The notes: generated by a model from the letters alone, not told the origin. DNA of 43,418 nucleotides from Bacteroidota bacterium (GCA_022571715.1 JACZXH010000024.1:1-43418); one strand, 5' to 3'; shown: positions 27,389-35,784, numbered from the stretch's first letter. Made by a program: numbers and translations.

Positions 27389-28087
27389 TTGCTTTCTTTG
27401 GTGGTGATTTCTGCCGGGTCCGTCTTTAGCCAGGATATGGAAGAGCCTGTTGTGGCAGACGCCACGTTGCGGCTCGGAGCCCAGATTGGTTTTACCCAGG
27501 GTACCTTTGCAGTGAATAATCAGGATTTTACAGATCCGAAGGTGGGCGTATTGATTGGCGCATTTGCGCATTATAATCCTGATTTTTTACCATCATGGTT
27601 GACCCTCGATGGTGAAATTAATTATCAGCAGCAAGGAGCAGCCAATATCGAAGTACCGACAGGTGACCCTAATATTATACAAACCAAAAACATTATACAG
27701 CATAATATAGATATACCTGTTATGGGCATACTCACCCCTCCGGGTTATCTGAACGAATCGTTGATTCCTTACATTGGTGCAGGAGTAGCCTGGGGGTATA
27801 ACATGAAAACATACCAGCAAACAAACACCAGATCCACTGTGGACGGGGGTACCTCTTTTCGTGTCGAAAGTTATACCGACAAGTCAAGACAATACGTTCA
27901 AAATGATTTTGCAGCCGTACTTGCTGCAGGCTTCCTTGTAAAAACAGAAACATGGATGTACACCGTGGAAGCACGTTACAGGCTCGGATTAACAAACCTT
28001 AACGGCATATCCGCCAATCCTTCAAATGCATTTACAGGCAACGTATTTACGTTAAAAGTAGGCGTCGGATTCCTGACATTGTTTTAG
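27389..28087 (+). CDS. Outer-membrane beta-barrel protein (start or frame uncertain)
   Basis: A 232-residue frame with a signal-peptide core and cleavage region (LSLVVISAGSVFSQD), then alternating strands typical of OmpW/PorT-like small barrels: VADATLRLGAQIGFTQGTF, ITVEARYRLG-type strands and a final aromatic strand VFTLKVGVGFLTLF ending in Phe. It should sit in the outer membrane. The frame begins with TTG and lacks a basic N-region. The ATG at 27323 in a different frame gives MMIHTTFKNFIFRKRAIFLPVG, a plausible n-region, so a one-base frameshift (true or sequencing) near 27385 is possible. A terminator follows at 28106-28142. Confidence 0.75.
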   Translation: MLSLVVISAGSVFSQDMEEPVVADATLRLGAQIGFTQGTFAVNNQDFTDPKVGVLIGAFAHYNPDFLPSWLTLDGEINYQQQGAANIEVPTGDPNIIQTKNIIQHNIDIPVMGILTPPGYLNESLIPYIGAGVAWGYNMKTYQQTNTRSTVDGGTSFRVESYTDKSRQYVQNDFAAVLAAGFLVKTETWMYTVEARYRLGLTNLNGISANPSNAFTGNVFTLKVGVGFLTLF

Positions 28088-28105
28088 GAAGTAAAATCTT
28101 TCGTT

Positions 28106-28142
28106 AAAAAGCCTCTTTCGTAATCCGAAGGAGGCTTTTTTT
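28106..28142 (+). terminator. Rho-independent terminator after the beta-barrel gene
   Basis: GCCTCTTTCG (28111-28120), a five-base loop, CGAAGGAGGC (28126-28135), then seven T, preceded by five A. The stem is 10 bp with one wobble pair. It starts about 20 bases after the stop codon. Confidence 0.88.
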
Positions 28143-28166
28143 ATAAACAGGTGTTCACCACTCTCG

Positions 28167-28207
28167 CGCGCATTGTGCCATAGGCATCCCTTTGGGGCAA
28201 ATGCGCG
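28167..28207. repeat. REP-like palindrome around the GGCATCCC repeat core, copy 2
   Basis: Arms CGCGCATTGTGCC (28167-28179) and GGGGCAAATGCGCG (28194-28207) are imperfect reverse complements enclosing ATAGGCATCCCTTT. The left half contains the 20-mer shared with 2499-2518. Confidence 0.65.
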
Positions 28208-28237
28208 TCAGTGTTTTCACAAAATGGGTTGAATCCT

Positions 28238-28279
28238 GCCACGAATGCAATCCGAGGCTACGAGGCAATCTGAGGCTAC
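28238..28279 (+). repeat. Dispersed CCGAGGC family, copy C
   Basis: GCCACGAATGCAATCCGAGGCTAC followed at once by GAGGCAATCTGAGGCTAC, i.e. a doubled right half. GGTCGCAGGG follows at 28286-28295, as it also accompanies copy A near 21750. Confidence 0.55.
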
Positions 28280-28410
28280 GTCCATGGTCGCAGGGTCTCC
28301 CGACGACATTCTAAAATTTGGAATATTTCGAAACCGAATCATTAACACTGCTATTCTGACCGATGGATCCTTATAATTTACATTATCTATGATTATATAA
28401 ATAATATTGA

Positions 28411-28442
28411 TTTGATCGATCTGTCCTATTCAACTATTTTTG
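28411..28442 (+). promoter_or_regulatory. Candidate Bacteroidota-type promoter for dps
   Basis: TTTG at 28411-28414, 20 nt, then TATTTTTG at 28435-28442, an exact match to TAnnTTTG. It lies 45 bp before the ATG. Best promoter match seen in the window. Confidence 0.6.
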
Positions 28443-28486
28443 TATTGATAATTAATGAAGCGAACAGATAATAAACAATAAAGACC

Positions 28487-28921
28487 ATGAGTAACACGAT
28501 AAATGAATTAAACAAGTTACTGGCTGATTACCAGATTTATTACCAGAACCTGCGTGGATTCCATTGGAACATCAAGGGGCAGCAATTTTTTGAATTACAT
28601 GTGAAATTTGAGGAATTGTATAATGACGCCGCCATGAAAATTGACGAAATTGCTGAAAGGATACTTACACTGGAAGCTACTCCGTTACACAGTTTCAGCG
28701 ATTATCTTGCACATGCGAACTTGTCGCCGGTTTCAAACATCAGTAAAGGGGAGGAATGTGTAAGTCATATTGTAGAAAATCTTACCTACCTGGTAACTAA
28801 TGAAAAGCAGGTGAAAAAACTGGCTGAAGAATCAGACGACAGCGCTACCGCCGATCAAATGGCAGCTTATATTGAGGAGCAGGAAAAAACGTTGTGGATG
28901 TACAAGTCCTGGCTGGGATAG
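28487..28921 (+). CDS. dps: Dps-family ferritin-like DNA-protection protein
   Basis: A 144-residue four-helix protein that oxidises and stores iron in a dodecamer and shields DNA in starvation or peroxide stress. The ferroxidase-site signatures are visible: FHWNIKGQQFFELHVKFEELY (His and acidic residues of one subunit) and DAAMKIDEIAERILTLEATP. It is slightly shorter than E. coli Dps (167) and lacks a long lysine-rich N-tail, so direct DNA binding may be weak. Monocistronic, with a good promoter upstream. Confidence 0.92.
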   Translation: MSNTINELNKLLADYQIYYQNLRGFHWNIKGQQFFELHVKFEELYNDAAMKIDEIAERILTLEATPLHSFSDYLAHANLSPVSNISKGEECVSHIVENLTYLVTNEKQVKKLAEESDDSATADQMAAYIEEQEKTLWMYKSWLG

Positions 28922-29195
28922 GGACCAGTTGGCAGTTGGCAGTTTGCAAATTGCTCAATAAATACAATAGGCATCCCCCTTCAGAGGCGGAGACGGCCGG
29001 TTAATACAACAAAACTGGACTTGTGCCTATAACTTTTTATACTACTCAATAAAAGAATGGCACAAGTCGCACCACCCCGCAGGCCCACGCTGGAAGACTT
29101 GCGCCAGATAGGCTGGGATAGTAATTAGTTGACAGCCGGCAAAAGAGTAACCGGCCACGGGAAGCAGCATCAGTAGCAGCCGGTTGCCGGCATTA
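28922..29195. other. Intergenic region downstream of convergent dps and asnB
   Basis: 274 bp without a gene. It starts with short tandem CAGTTGG units (about 28926-28945), holds a TAGGCATCCCC relic (28968-28978) and copy 2 of the GCGAGTC repeat (about 29058-29112). Close to the asnB stop lies a hairpin with arms GTAACCGGC (29147-29155) and GCCGGTTGC (29179-29187), without a clear T-run. Confidence 0.5.
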
Positions 29196-31091
29196 CTACA
29201 CCTCTATCCACTTGCGGTACCACCACTGAAAAACAACCAATGCCCAGATTGTGGCATGTACATCGCCCGGGTATGCAGAAAATAATTTCTTCTTCAATGT
29301 TTTTATACCTGAAGGATTAAAGATGCCCTGGGCCCGGATGTAGTCATCATCCAGTAATTCTTCATTTATAATCGTTTTCATTCCGCTTCTGAACCACTTC
29401 AAAAGCGGCACCTCAAATCCCTGCTTTGTCCTGTTCGTGATTTTGCGGGGAAGGATGCCCCTGAATGTATCACGGAGGATACGCTTTCTATAATTCCCCT
29501 TGATTTTACAATCATCGGGTAATGAAATCAGGAATTCCACAACACGGTGATCCAGAAACGGTACGCGTATTTCCAGGCCGTTAGCCATCGACATCAAATC
29601 CACCTTGGTCAGCATGTCGTTGGGCAGTACAAGCCGGAGGTCGGTCAACAGTGAATCTCCCAGTGATTCATGGTGATCGTTGATCCAGTCCAGGTATCTT
29701 TCTTTCCTGGTTTCACCTGGAAGGTCATTACCGGGAGATGAGGCCAATAGTTGGGATACCTGATCTTCGTTCATAAATGTAGCCAGGCTCCAGTATCTCT
29801 CTTTTGGCGATAAATGGTAGTTTCTTGCGAACCTGTCAAACTGCCTGAACTTATCAGTCAGGAAGTTGTTACGTGACTGGGGCAATTTACTCCATACCGG
29901 CGCTAAACCCACCAGCCACTTTTCTATAAACCCAGGATGCAGCATACGGTAAACGGCTGCATGCTTATTATACCCTCCCAGTAACTCATCCGCCCCATCA
30001 CCGCTCAATGCTACGGTTACATGCTTTCTTGTTTCCCGGCTCAGGATATAAACGGCAATGGCTGAAGAATCTGCAAAAGGTTCGTCCAGGTAATCAAGGA
30101 TATCAAATACGTGGGCATACAAATCTTCATCAGAAAGTCTGAAAACCGTATGCTCCGAACCAATATGTGCCGCTACCTGACGGGCATATTTCGTTTCATC
30201 AAAAAATGGCTCGTCGCGGAAGCCGATAGAAAATGTGTGTAATTTATCCGTATGCCTTGCAGCAAGCGCTGAAATAACCGAAGAATCTATTCCTCCGCTC
30301 AGAAAAGTGCCCAGCGGAACATCAGATACCAACCGGTCGGTTACACTTTGCTCAAGCAACTCCTCAAAACGCTGTTTCTGGCCCTCATAATCTCCCGGTA
30401 TCACAGGTATTTTAATTTTTTTTAAGTCATAGTATGATTTCTTTTCTACATTATTCCCCTTAATTCGTAAAAAATGACCCGGTTCAAGCTTTTTCACGTT
30501 ATGTAGCATGCTATAAGGTGCCGGTATATAATTTAATTGTAAATAAAGCTTAAGCGATTCGATGTCAGGTTTTTTGTCAATTCCATACATAAAAATTGAT
30601 TTCATTTCCGAAGAAAAGAGAAATTTATCTTCGTCGTAATAATAAAAGAGGGGTTTTATTCCATACCGGTCCCTTACCAGCAGCAGGCATTCCTCCTGAC
30701 GGTCATAAAAGGCAAAAGCAAAAAAACCATTCACTTTATTCAGACAACCAATACCTTCATGTATCAACAGGTGCAACAGCACCTCCGTATCCGATTCGGA
30801 ATGAAACTGTACGCCGGATTTCTGCAGCCGGCTACGCAACGATTTGTAATTATAGATTTCGCCATTATAAACAAGGATATACCGTTCTGTTTCATCCTTC
30901 ATGGGTTGGTTGCCTGCAGGCGAAGGGTCAATGACGGAAAGCCTCCTGTGGCCCATGCCAACAACCTCATCATTATACACTCCCTGAAAATCAGGGCCAC
31001 GTGAGCTGATGGCATCGGTGGCGCGCACGAGGTTGATCATAAAAAGCCTTCCAAGCGTATTATAAGAATATATACCGGTTATACCACACAT
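29196..31091 (-). CDS. asnB: Glutamine-hydrolysing asparagine synthetase B
   Basis: A 631-residue cytoplasmic enzyme making asparagine from aspartate, glutamine and ATP. It begins MCGITGIYSY, so Cys2 is the glutaminase nucleophile after Met removal; the class II amidotransferase domain covers about 1-210 (RGPDFQG, YNGEIYNY, FFAFAFYD). The synthetase domain has the PP-loop GTFLSGGIDSSVISAL near residue 265 and ALSGDGADELLGGY. Length is near 600-640, typical of the bacterial AsnB clade that also includes enzymes serving surface-polysaccharide loci. A paralogous amide-transfer role is therefore possible, but no such cluster adjoins it. Confidence 0.93.
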   Translation of the reverse strand: MCGITGIYSYNTLGRLFMINLVRATDAISSRGPDFQGVYNDEVVGMGHRRLSVIDPSPAGNQPMKDETERYILVYNGEIYNYKSLRSRLQKSGVQFHSESDTEVLLHLLIHEGIGCLNKVNGFFAFAFYDRQEECLLLVRDRYGIKPLFYYYDEDKFLFSSEMKSIFMYGIDKKPDIESLKLYLQLNYIPAPYSMLHNVKKLEPGHFLRIKGNNVEKKSYYDLKKIKIPVIPGDYEGQKQRFEELLEQSVTDRLVSDVPLGTFLSGGIDSSVISALAARHTDKLHTFSIGFRDEPFFDETKYARQVAAHIGSEHTVFRLSDEDLYAHVFDILDYLDEPFADSSAIAVYILSRETRKHVTVALSGDGADELLGGYNKHAAVYRMLHPGFIEKWLVGLAPVWSKLPQSRNNFLTDKFRQFDRFARNYHLSPKERYWSLATFMNEDQVSQLLASSPGNDLPGETRKERYLDWINDHHESLGDSLLTDLRLVLPNDMLTKVDLMSMANGLEIRVPFLDHRVVEFLISLPDDCKIKGNYRKRILRDTFRGILPRKITNRTKQGFEVPLLKWFRSGMKTIINEELLDDDYIRAQGIFNPSGIKTLKKKLFSAYPGDVHATIWALVVFQWWYRKWIEV

Positions 31092-31175
31092 GATCTGGTA
31101 CCTTGAATATTATTTTTTCTTGTTTTCCGTATTGGGACACCCATAAAGAAAAAGTTAATCTATAATTTCATTTTT

Positions 31176-31206
31176 TCCTCCCCCTAACCCCCTCGGAGAG
31201 GGGGAT
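31176..31206 (-). repeat. C/G-run palindromic repeat, copy 2
   Basis: On the minus strand CCCCCTCTCCGAGGGGG then TTAGGGGGAGGA, almost the same as 22802-22830. It lies on the 3' side of the DUF559 endonuclease gene. Fragments CCCTCGGAGAGGGAGATA (about 31280) and GGAGGGGGACAAAGGGGGAGG (31338-31358) follow. Confidence 0.7.
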
Positions 31207-31313
31207 ATAGGTACTTCAATTCATTAGCGGTCTTAATGTCCCCAGCTAGCCTGTCCGCCGAACAACTTTGGCAGGCAGGCCCTCGGAGAGGGAGATATTT
31301 AGTACTCGATTGG

Positions 31314-31748
31314 TCAGGAGTTCCCATGTCCTGCTTTGGAGGGGGACAAAGGGGGAGGTACAGTTCTTTCATATTTTTCAATCCAATTTTCAATTTCTTC
31401 AGTTTCACTATTAATGGCTGTCAGGATATCCTCATCGTCAAATCTCAATAGAGTAAATCCGGATTGTTCCGGTTTTTGTTGTCCTATTATATCATTCTTA
31501 TGCGTATCCGGGTAATGATGGGTTATCTCATCCACCTCAATTATCAACATGAGTTCCTTGCACATAAAGTCTGCAATGTAATCTAAAACAGGCCTTTGCC
31601 TCCGGAATTGATAACCTTTCATTTGTCGTGCCCGTAACACGTACTTCCATAGACAGGCTTCAGCTTTCGTCATGGCAGACCGGTTTGCTCTGGCTAACCT
31701 TTTCAGCTTTTTATTATATCCGTATAAATTTGTTTTATTTGCTTTCAA
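31314..31748 (-). CDS. DUF559 endonuclease-domain protein embedded in repeats
   Basis: A 144-residue protein of the DUF559/Vsr-like PD-(D/E)XK group. Recognisable pieces are NKKLKRLARANRSAMTKAEA, WKYVLRARQMKGYQFRRQRP, the core DYIADFMCKELMLIIEVD and GFTLLRFDDEDIL. The usual EVDG(x)(T/S)H reads EVDEITH here, a Gly-to-Glu change beside the catalytic Asp. It starts with TTG, with a TGA two codons upstream, so the start may be decayed. The last 16 residues (RTVPPPLSPSKAGHGNS) are encoded by the C/G-run repeat itself. Repeats flank both sides (31176-31206 and 31764-31777). Biochemical role unknown. Confidence 0.8.
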   Translation of the reverse strand: MKANKTNLYGYNKKLKRLARANRSAMTKAEACLWKYVLRARQMKGYQFRRQRPVLDYIADFMCKELMLIIEVDEITHHYPDTHKNDIIGQQKPEQSGFTLLRFDDEDILTAINSETEEIENWIEKYERTVPPPLSPSKAGHGNS

Positions 31749-31763
31749 AACATTTCATTTTTC

Positions 31764-31777
31764 GCTCCCCCTAACCC
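31764..31777 (-). repeat. C/G-run repeat fragment upstream of the DUF559 gene
   Basis: GCTCCCCCTAACCC is the TTAGGGGGAG end of the repeat in the same orientation as copy 2. With the downstream copies it brackets the endonuclease gene within about 31176-31777. A further half (CAGGGGGTTGTCAGG) lies near 31831-31845. Confidence 0.55.
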
Positions 31778-31923
31778 AGATGGTGGTAAACTCAAACTAC
31801 AACCTGCTTTCCACCTGCCTGGACGGCAGTCAGGGGGTTGTCAGGAACTAAAAACATAATTCGCTATTAGACTGTTTATTAATGATTTAATAATCTATTT
31901 TAAAATGTAATTAAAATCCGCAT

Positions 31924-34863
31924 TCAGGCTTTGATTAACGCATCATACAGGATTTCTACCGGATGCCAGGAATTGCGGCCGGTACCGTCTTTGATCTGAT
32001 GCCGGCAGCTGGTTCCCGGTGCAGCAATCAGTGTATCATCATCGGATTCGCGTATGGCCGGAAAAAGTACAAGTTCACCGATCTGCATCGACATATTATA
32101 ATGCTCTTTTTCATATCCAAATGATCCTGCCATTCCACAGCAACCCGAAGGTATCACCTGAACCGAATAATTTCGAGGTATGGATAATATCTTTTTTGAG
32201 TGTACGACAGAAGACAGCGCCTTCTGATAACAATGTCCGTGGAGCTTGATCTTCTTTTCTTCACCGGTAAATAAAGAAGCATCAATATTTCCCTTATCCC
32301 ATTCACCAGAAAGAAATTCATCAATCATTAAAGTGTTTTCCGCCAGCTTTTTTGCCATGTCTTTCATTTCACCCCGGAGAAGGTCCGGGTATTCATCCCT
32401 GAATGTGAGAATAGCCGATGGTTCTATCCCAATCAGTGGTGTTTCCCGTGTCACCTTTTTTCCCAGCAAACGTACATTCTTTTCTGCCAGCTTTTTTGCG
32501 TGACTCAACAGCCCTTTGGAAATGTAGGATCTCCCGCTTTCATCGTGGTCAGCAATCAACACTTCATATCCCAGTTTATGCAAAAGCAAAACGGCTTTTT
32601 CGCCAACCTGTACATCGTAGTAGTTTGTAAACTCATCGACAAAAAGCACGACACTACCTTTAGGTTCAGTGGCCCGATCAGAAAAACCTTTAAGCCAGCT
32701 TCTGAATGTGTGTCTGCCCAATTCCGGTAAATTTCGTTTTTCGGCAATGCCAAGAAGTTGTTTTCCTACATTACCCACTATACTTTTTAACATAAAATTG
32801 TAAAACGATGGTACCCCCGATGCGAACTTATTGATCGTGTTGATATTTGCAATCAGTTTTGACCGTAACGGAATGCCCTTCGTAAGATGGCGCTGATGTA
32901 AAAACTCGGCTTTAATTTTGGCCATATCTACATTTGACGGACATTCAGCCTTGCAACCTTTACAGGAGAGACATAAATCAAGAATTTCATAAATCTCATC
33001 GCTGGCGAACGGGTCGGCATTATTTGACCGGGTAAATACTTCTCGGAGCACATTAGCCCGGGCGCGTGTGGTATCTTTTTCGTTTCTGCTTGCCATGTAA
33101 GACGGACACATGGTGCCTCCGATCAGGTGCGTTTTCCGGCAATCACCGGATCCGTTGCATTGTTCGGCTGCCCGCAACATGCCATCCGTAGAAGTGAAAT
33201 CAAGTACTGTATCAAATTCAGGCGTGACCTGCCCCGGAAAATACCTTAAACTGGAATTCATGGACGGTGTATCTACAATTTTTCCCGGATTAAAAATATT
33301 TTCAGGATCCCAGGTGCTTTTTATCTGTTTCAGCAATTTGAAGTTAGCATCACCAATCATTAACGGAATAAACTCACCCCGGAGCCTTCCGTCTCCGTGT
33401 TCTCCGCTGAGAGAACCCTTATATTTCTTTACCAGCAAAGCTATTTCTTCGGCAATAGACCGGAACAACCGGTTGCCTTCTTCGGTTTTCAGATTTATGA
33501 TCGGGCGTATGTGTATTTCGCCGGACCCGGCGTGTGCATAGTGCACACATTCCAATCCATAGGAAGCTACTTTCTCATCAAATTCTTTTACATACTCAGC
33601 AAGATCGTCCACTTTCACAGCAGTATCTTCCACTACCGGAACGGGTTTGGCGTCACCCCGCATAGTTGACAATAAGCCAAGGCCGGCTTTTCGAAGATTC
33701 CAAACTCTGGCCATATCCGCACCCGTGATAAAGGGAAAGTAATATCCGTATCCCGCCGATTTAAGCTCCGTGATTAAGCTTTCGGCATTTTTTTCAAGTT
33801 CGGCCTGCGATGCCCGTTTCAGTTCAATAACCAAAATGGCATTTGGGTCGCCTTTCACAAAAAACCGGTTAGGGCTTTGCTGTATGTTGTCTTTTGTACA
33901 CTCCAGTATAAAATGATCCATCAGTTCAACTGCAGACGGATCAAACCTGAGCGCCAGATTTGTAGCTTTCAGTGAATCATAAATAGAGTCAAAATGTGCA
34001 CAAATCAGTCCCGAATGTGATTCAGGCAGGGGAACGACCTTCAGTTTTGCTTCGGTTATAAAAGCGAGGGTTCCTTCGGAGCCGGCGATCAGCTTGCAAA
34101 AGTTAAATGGCTGTCCGTTTTCCTCAAAAGGGGTCATTGGCATCAGTAAATCTATGGCGTAACCGGTATTTCTGCGAGGAATAGAGGAATCGGGAAATTC
34201 GCGGTTAATAGCTCGCTTTACCTCATCGGGTGCAAGCAAATTTTTTATATGCACGTATAAGGAAGCCTCGAAGTCACCGTCGTCAAGTTTTTTATCAAAC
34301 GCCTCTGCATCCAACGAGCTGAATTCAACTTCACTGCCATCACTAAGCACCGCTTTTATTTCCAGCAGGTGATCACGGGTGCTGCCATAAACCATGGAGT
34401 TGGATCCGCACGAATTGTTGCCGATCATACCACCCATCATTGCCCTGTTTGAAGTAGATGTTTCCGGGCCAAACATCAAACCGTAAGGTTTCAGAAATAG
34501 ATTCAACTCATCCCTGACAACACCCGGCTCCACACGAACCCACTGGTCTTCTTCATTCAACTCGATAATACGCGTCATGTATTTTGACACATCAGCGACC
34601 ACTCCGCTACCAACCACCTGACCCGCCAGTGATGTACCTGCAGTTCTCGGTATGATTGAGGACTTGTTTCCTCTGGCAAAAGCAATTAGTTTTTTAATGT
34701 CAGCCGCTCCTTTGGGATAGGCGACTGCGAGTGGCAATTCGCGATACGATGATGCGTCGGTTGCATATATTTTTCGTACAAGGTCGTCATAAAACAAGTC
34801 TCCTTCCAGTTGTTTTTTCAGAGATGCTAACACAAGTTTCATGGCACTATTCTGACGCTTCAA
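31924..34863 (-). CDS. FAD-linked oxidase / Fe-S fusion, YdiJ-like 2-hydroxyacid dehydrogenase
   Basis: A 979-residue fusion. The FAD-binding PCMH domain is at about 40-260 (IIPRTAGTSLAGQVVG, NRAMMGGMIGNNSCGSNS). The FAD-oxidase C-terminal domain continues to about 540 (HAHAGSGEIHIRP, GEHGDGRLRG). The ferredoxin-like domain has CNGSGDCR, then CLSCKGCKAECPS near 640. The last third has a CCG domain (PSGCCGMAGSFGYE). Size and order match YdiJ, a D-2-hydroxyglutarate dehydrogenase in E. coli (about 1018 residues); D-lactate is an alternative substrate. No membrane segment; it probably passes electrons to the quinone pool at the inner face of the membrane. Monocistronic. Confidence 0.9.
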   Translation of the reverse strand: MKRQNSAMKLVLASLKKQLEGDLFYDDLVRKIYATDASSYRELPLAVAYPKGAADIKKLIAFARGNKSSIIPRTAGTSLAGQVVGSGVVADVSKYMTRIIELNEEDQWVRVEPGVVRDELNLFLKPYGLMFGPETSTSNRAMMGGMIGNNSCGSNSMVYGSTRDHLLEIKAVLSDGSEVEFSSLDAEAFDKKLDDGDFEASLYVHIKNLLAPDEVKRAINREFPDSSIPRRNTGYAIDLLMPMTPFEENGQPFNFCKLIAGSEGTLAFITEAKLKVVPLPESHSGLICAHFDSIYDSLKATNLALRFDPSAVELMDHFILECTKDNIQQSPNRFFVKGDPNAILVIELKRASQAELEKNAESLITELKSAGYGYYFPFITGADMARVWNLRKAGLGLLSTMRGDAKPVPVVEDTAVKVDDLAEYVKEFDEKVASYGLECVHYAHAGSGEIHIRPIINLKTEEGNRLFRSIAEEIALLVKKYKGSLSGEHGDGRLRGEFIPLMIGDANFKLLKQIKSTWDPENIFNPGKIVDTPSMNSSLRYFPGQVTPEFDTVLDFTSTDGMLRAAEQCNGSGDCRKTHLIGGTMCPSYMASRNEKDTTRARANVLREVFTRSNNADPFASDEIYEILDLCLSCKGCKAECPSNVDMAKIKAEFLHQRHLTKGIPLRSKLIANINTINKFASGVPSFYNFMLKSIVGNVGKQLLGIAEKRNLPELGRHTFRSWLKGFSDRATEPKGSVVLFVDEFTNYYDVQVGEKAVLLLHKLGYEVLIADHDESGRSYISKGLLSHAKKLAEKNVRLLGKKVTRETPLIGIEPSAILTFRDEYPDLLRGEMKDMAKKLAENTLMIDEFLSGEWDKGNIDASLFTGEEKKIKLHGHCYQKALSSVVHSKKILSIPRNYSVQVIPSGCCGMAGSFGYEKEHYNMSMQIGELVLFPAIRESDDDTLIAAPGTSCRHQIKDGTGRNSWHPVEILYDALIKA

Positions 34864-34954
34864 TTAAAGTAATTCATTGGATCCGGATAGCAAATTACAG
34901 GATTTTATAACGTTAAATTGAATATGGTTCTGAATTTGTTTTATCTTGTGTAAA

Positions 34955-35419
34955 ATGGCCAGACGAATTGCATTCGGATTTCTAATACTGCTCGTTATCA
35001 CCGGATGTGCAAGCTCGAAAAAATCGCGTACGCGGCAGGTGGATAGGGTGATCAAGACGGCAAGGTCATTCAGGGGTACGCCTTATAAATGGGGAGGCAC
35101 CACCCGTGCGGGTATGGATTGCTCCGGGTTGCTCATCAATTCGTTTGCATCGATCGACTACCCGATACCGAGGATGTCGGCCGATCAGAGTAAGATCGGA
35201 AAAAAAGTGAAGCTGAAAGATATCCGGCGTGGCGACCTGGTGTTTTTTGCAACAGGCAACAAGCGCAGAAAAATAACACATGTAGGCCTGGTAACTGATG
35301 TAAGAGGCAAGGAAAAAGTAATGTTCATCCATTCTTCCAGTTCGCGCGGGGTAATTGAAACCAACATGTACAGCACTTACTATAAAAAGCGGTTTATTAT
35401 GGCCCGCCGGGTATTGTAG
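34955..35419 (+). CDS. NlpC/P60-family peptidoglycan hydrolase lipoprotein
   Basis: A 154-residue C40 cysteine peptidase that cuts gamma-glutamyl-diaminopimelate bonds in cell-wall peptides. I start it at ATG 34955 instead of a TTG nine bases earlier, as this gives a normal lipoprotein signal: hydrophobic core AFGFLILLVITGC with lipobox ITGC. Catalytic Cys lies in MDCSGLLINSF, the first His in KITHVGLVTD, the third polar residue in MFIHSSS. Length is normal for Spr/MepS-like enzymes. Divergent from the FAD/Fe-S gene with about 90 bp between. Confidence 0.92.
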   Translation: MARRIAFGFLILLVITGCASSKKSRTRQVDRVIKTARSFRGTPYKWGGTTRAGMDCSGLLINSFASIDYPIPRMSADQSKIGKKVKLKDIRRGDLVFFATGNKRRKITHVGLVTDVRGKEKVMFIHSSSSRGVIETNMYSTYYKKRFIMARRVL

Positions 35420-35654
35420 CTGCTGCTTTTGATGGTAACTTGCAAACTATATTTTTAACCCAAAAAGTTCATTAGATCTTTTTGCACGAAGTGTCTGACG
35501 ATGCCAAGCATGTCTGACTGTAACAGCAGGCGATCCCGCCAAGGCGGGATGCATAGGTTAACCCAGATGAAGTTATTGTTTATCAATGACTTTCGTCTGC
35601 CCATAGGGAAAAATTGTTAATCCTATTGACATTTTTGGGTTTAAACAACTTGAC

Positions 35655-35682
35655 AAAAAAGGTATCTCATTTGAGATGCCTT
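35655..35682 (-). terminator. Rho-independent terminator downstream of tRNA-Ala
   Basis: On the minus strand AAGGCATCTCA, AA loop, TGAGATACCTT, then TTTT. The 11-bp stem has one G-T wobble pair. It lies about 105 bases past the tRNA 3' end and would terminate the tRNA transcript. Confidence 0.75.
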
Positions 35683-35768
35683 GTGGAGAATATTCCACTT
35701 TCGCCAAAGGCTTCGGCGGATAAACTTCGCCTAATTCTTTCAATCATTGGTAGATGGTATCCACCTTA

Positions 35769-35784
35769 GCTCGCTGAAGCGAGC
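35769..35784. repeat. Short perfect hairpin next to the tRNA 3' end
   Basis: GCTCGC (35769-35774), loop TGAA, GCGAGC (35779-35784), three bases from the encoded CCA of tRNA-Ala. No T-run follows, so it may be a processing signal more than a terminator. Confidence 0.55.

Larger units (their letters stand above)
28088..28486. other. 399-bp intergenic region with two repeat families and the dps promoter
   Basis: No gene. In order: terminator, REP-like palindrome (28167-28207), copy of the CCGAGGC family (28238-28279), an AT-rich stretch and the candidate dps promoter (28411-28442). Confidence 0.65.

Noticed and set aside
29147-29187. Hairpin as asnB terminator
   Set aside because: The arms pair (one mismatch) but no T-run follows on the minus strand; kept only as a note in the intergenic entry.
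33110-33541. 143-codon plus-strand frame
   Set aside because: Antisense to the FAD/Fe-S oxidoreductase gene, no motif.
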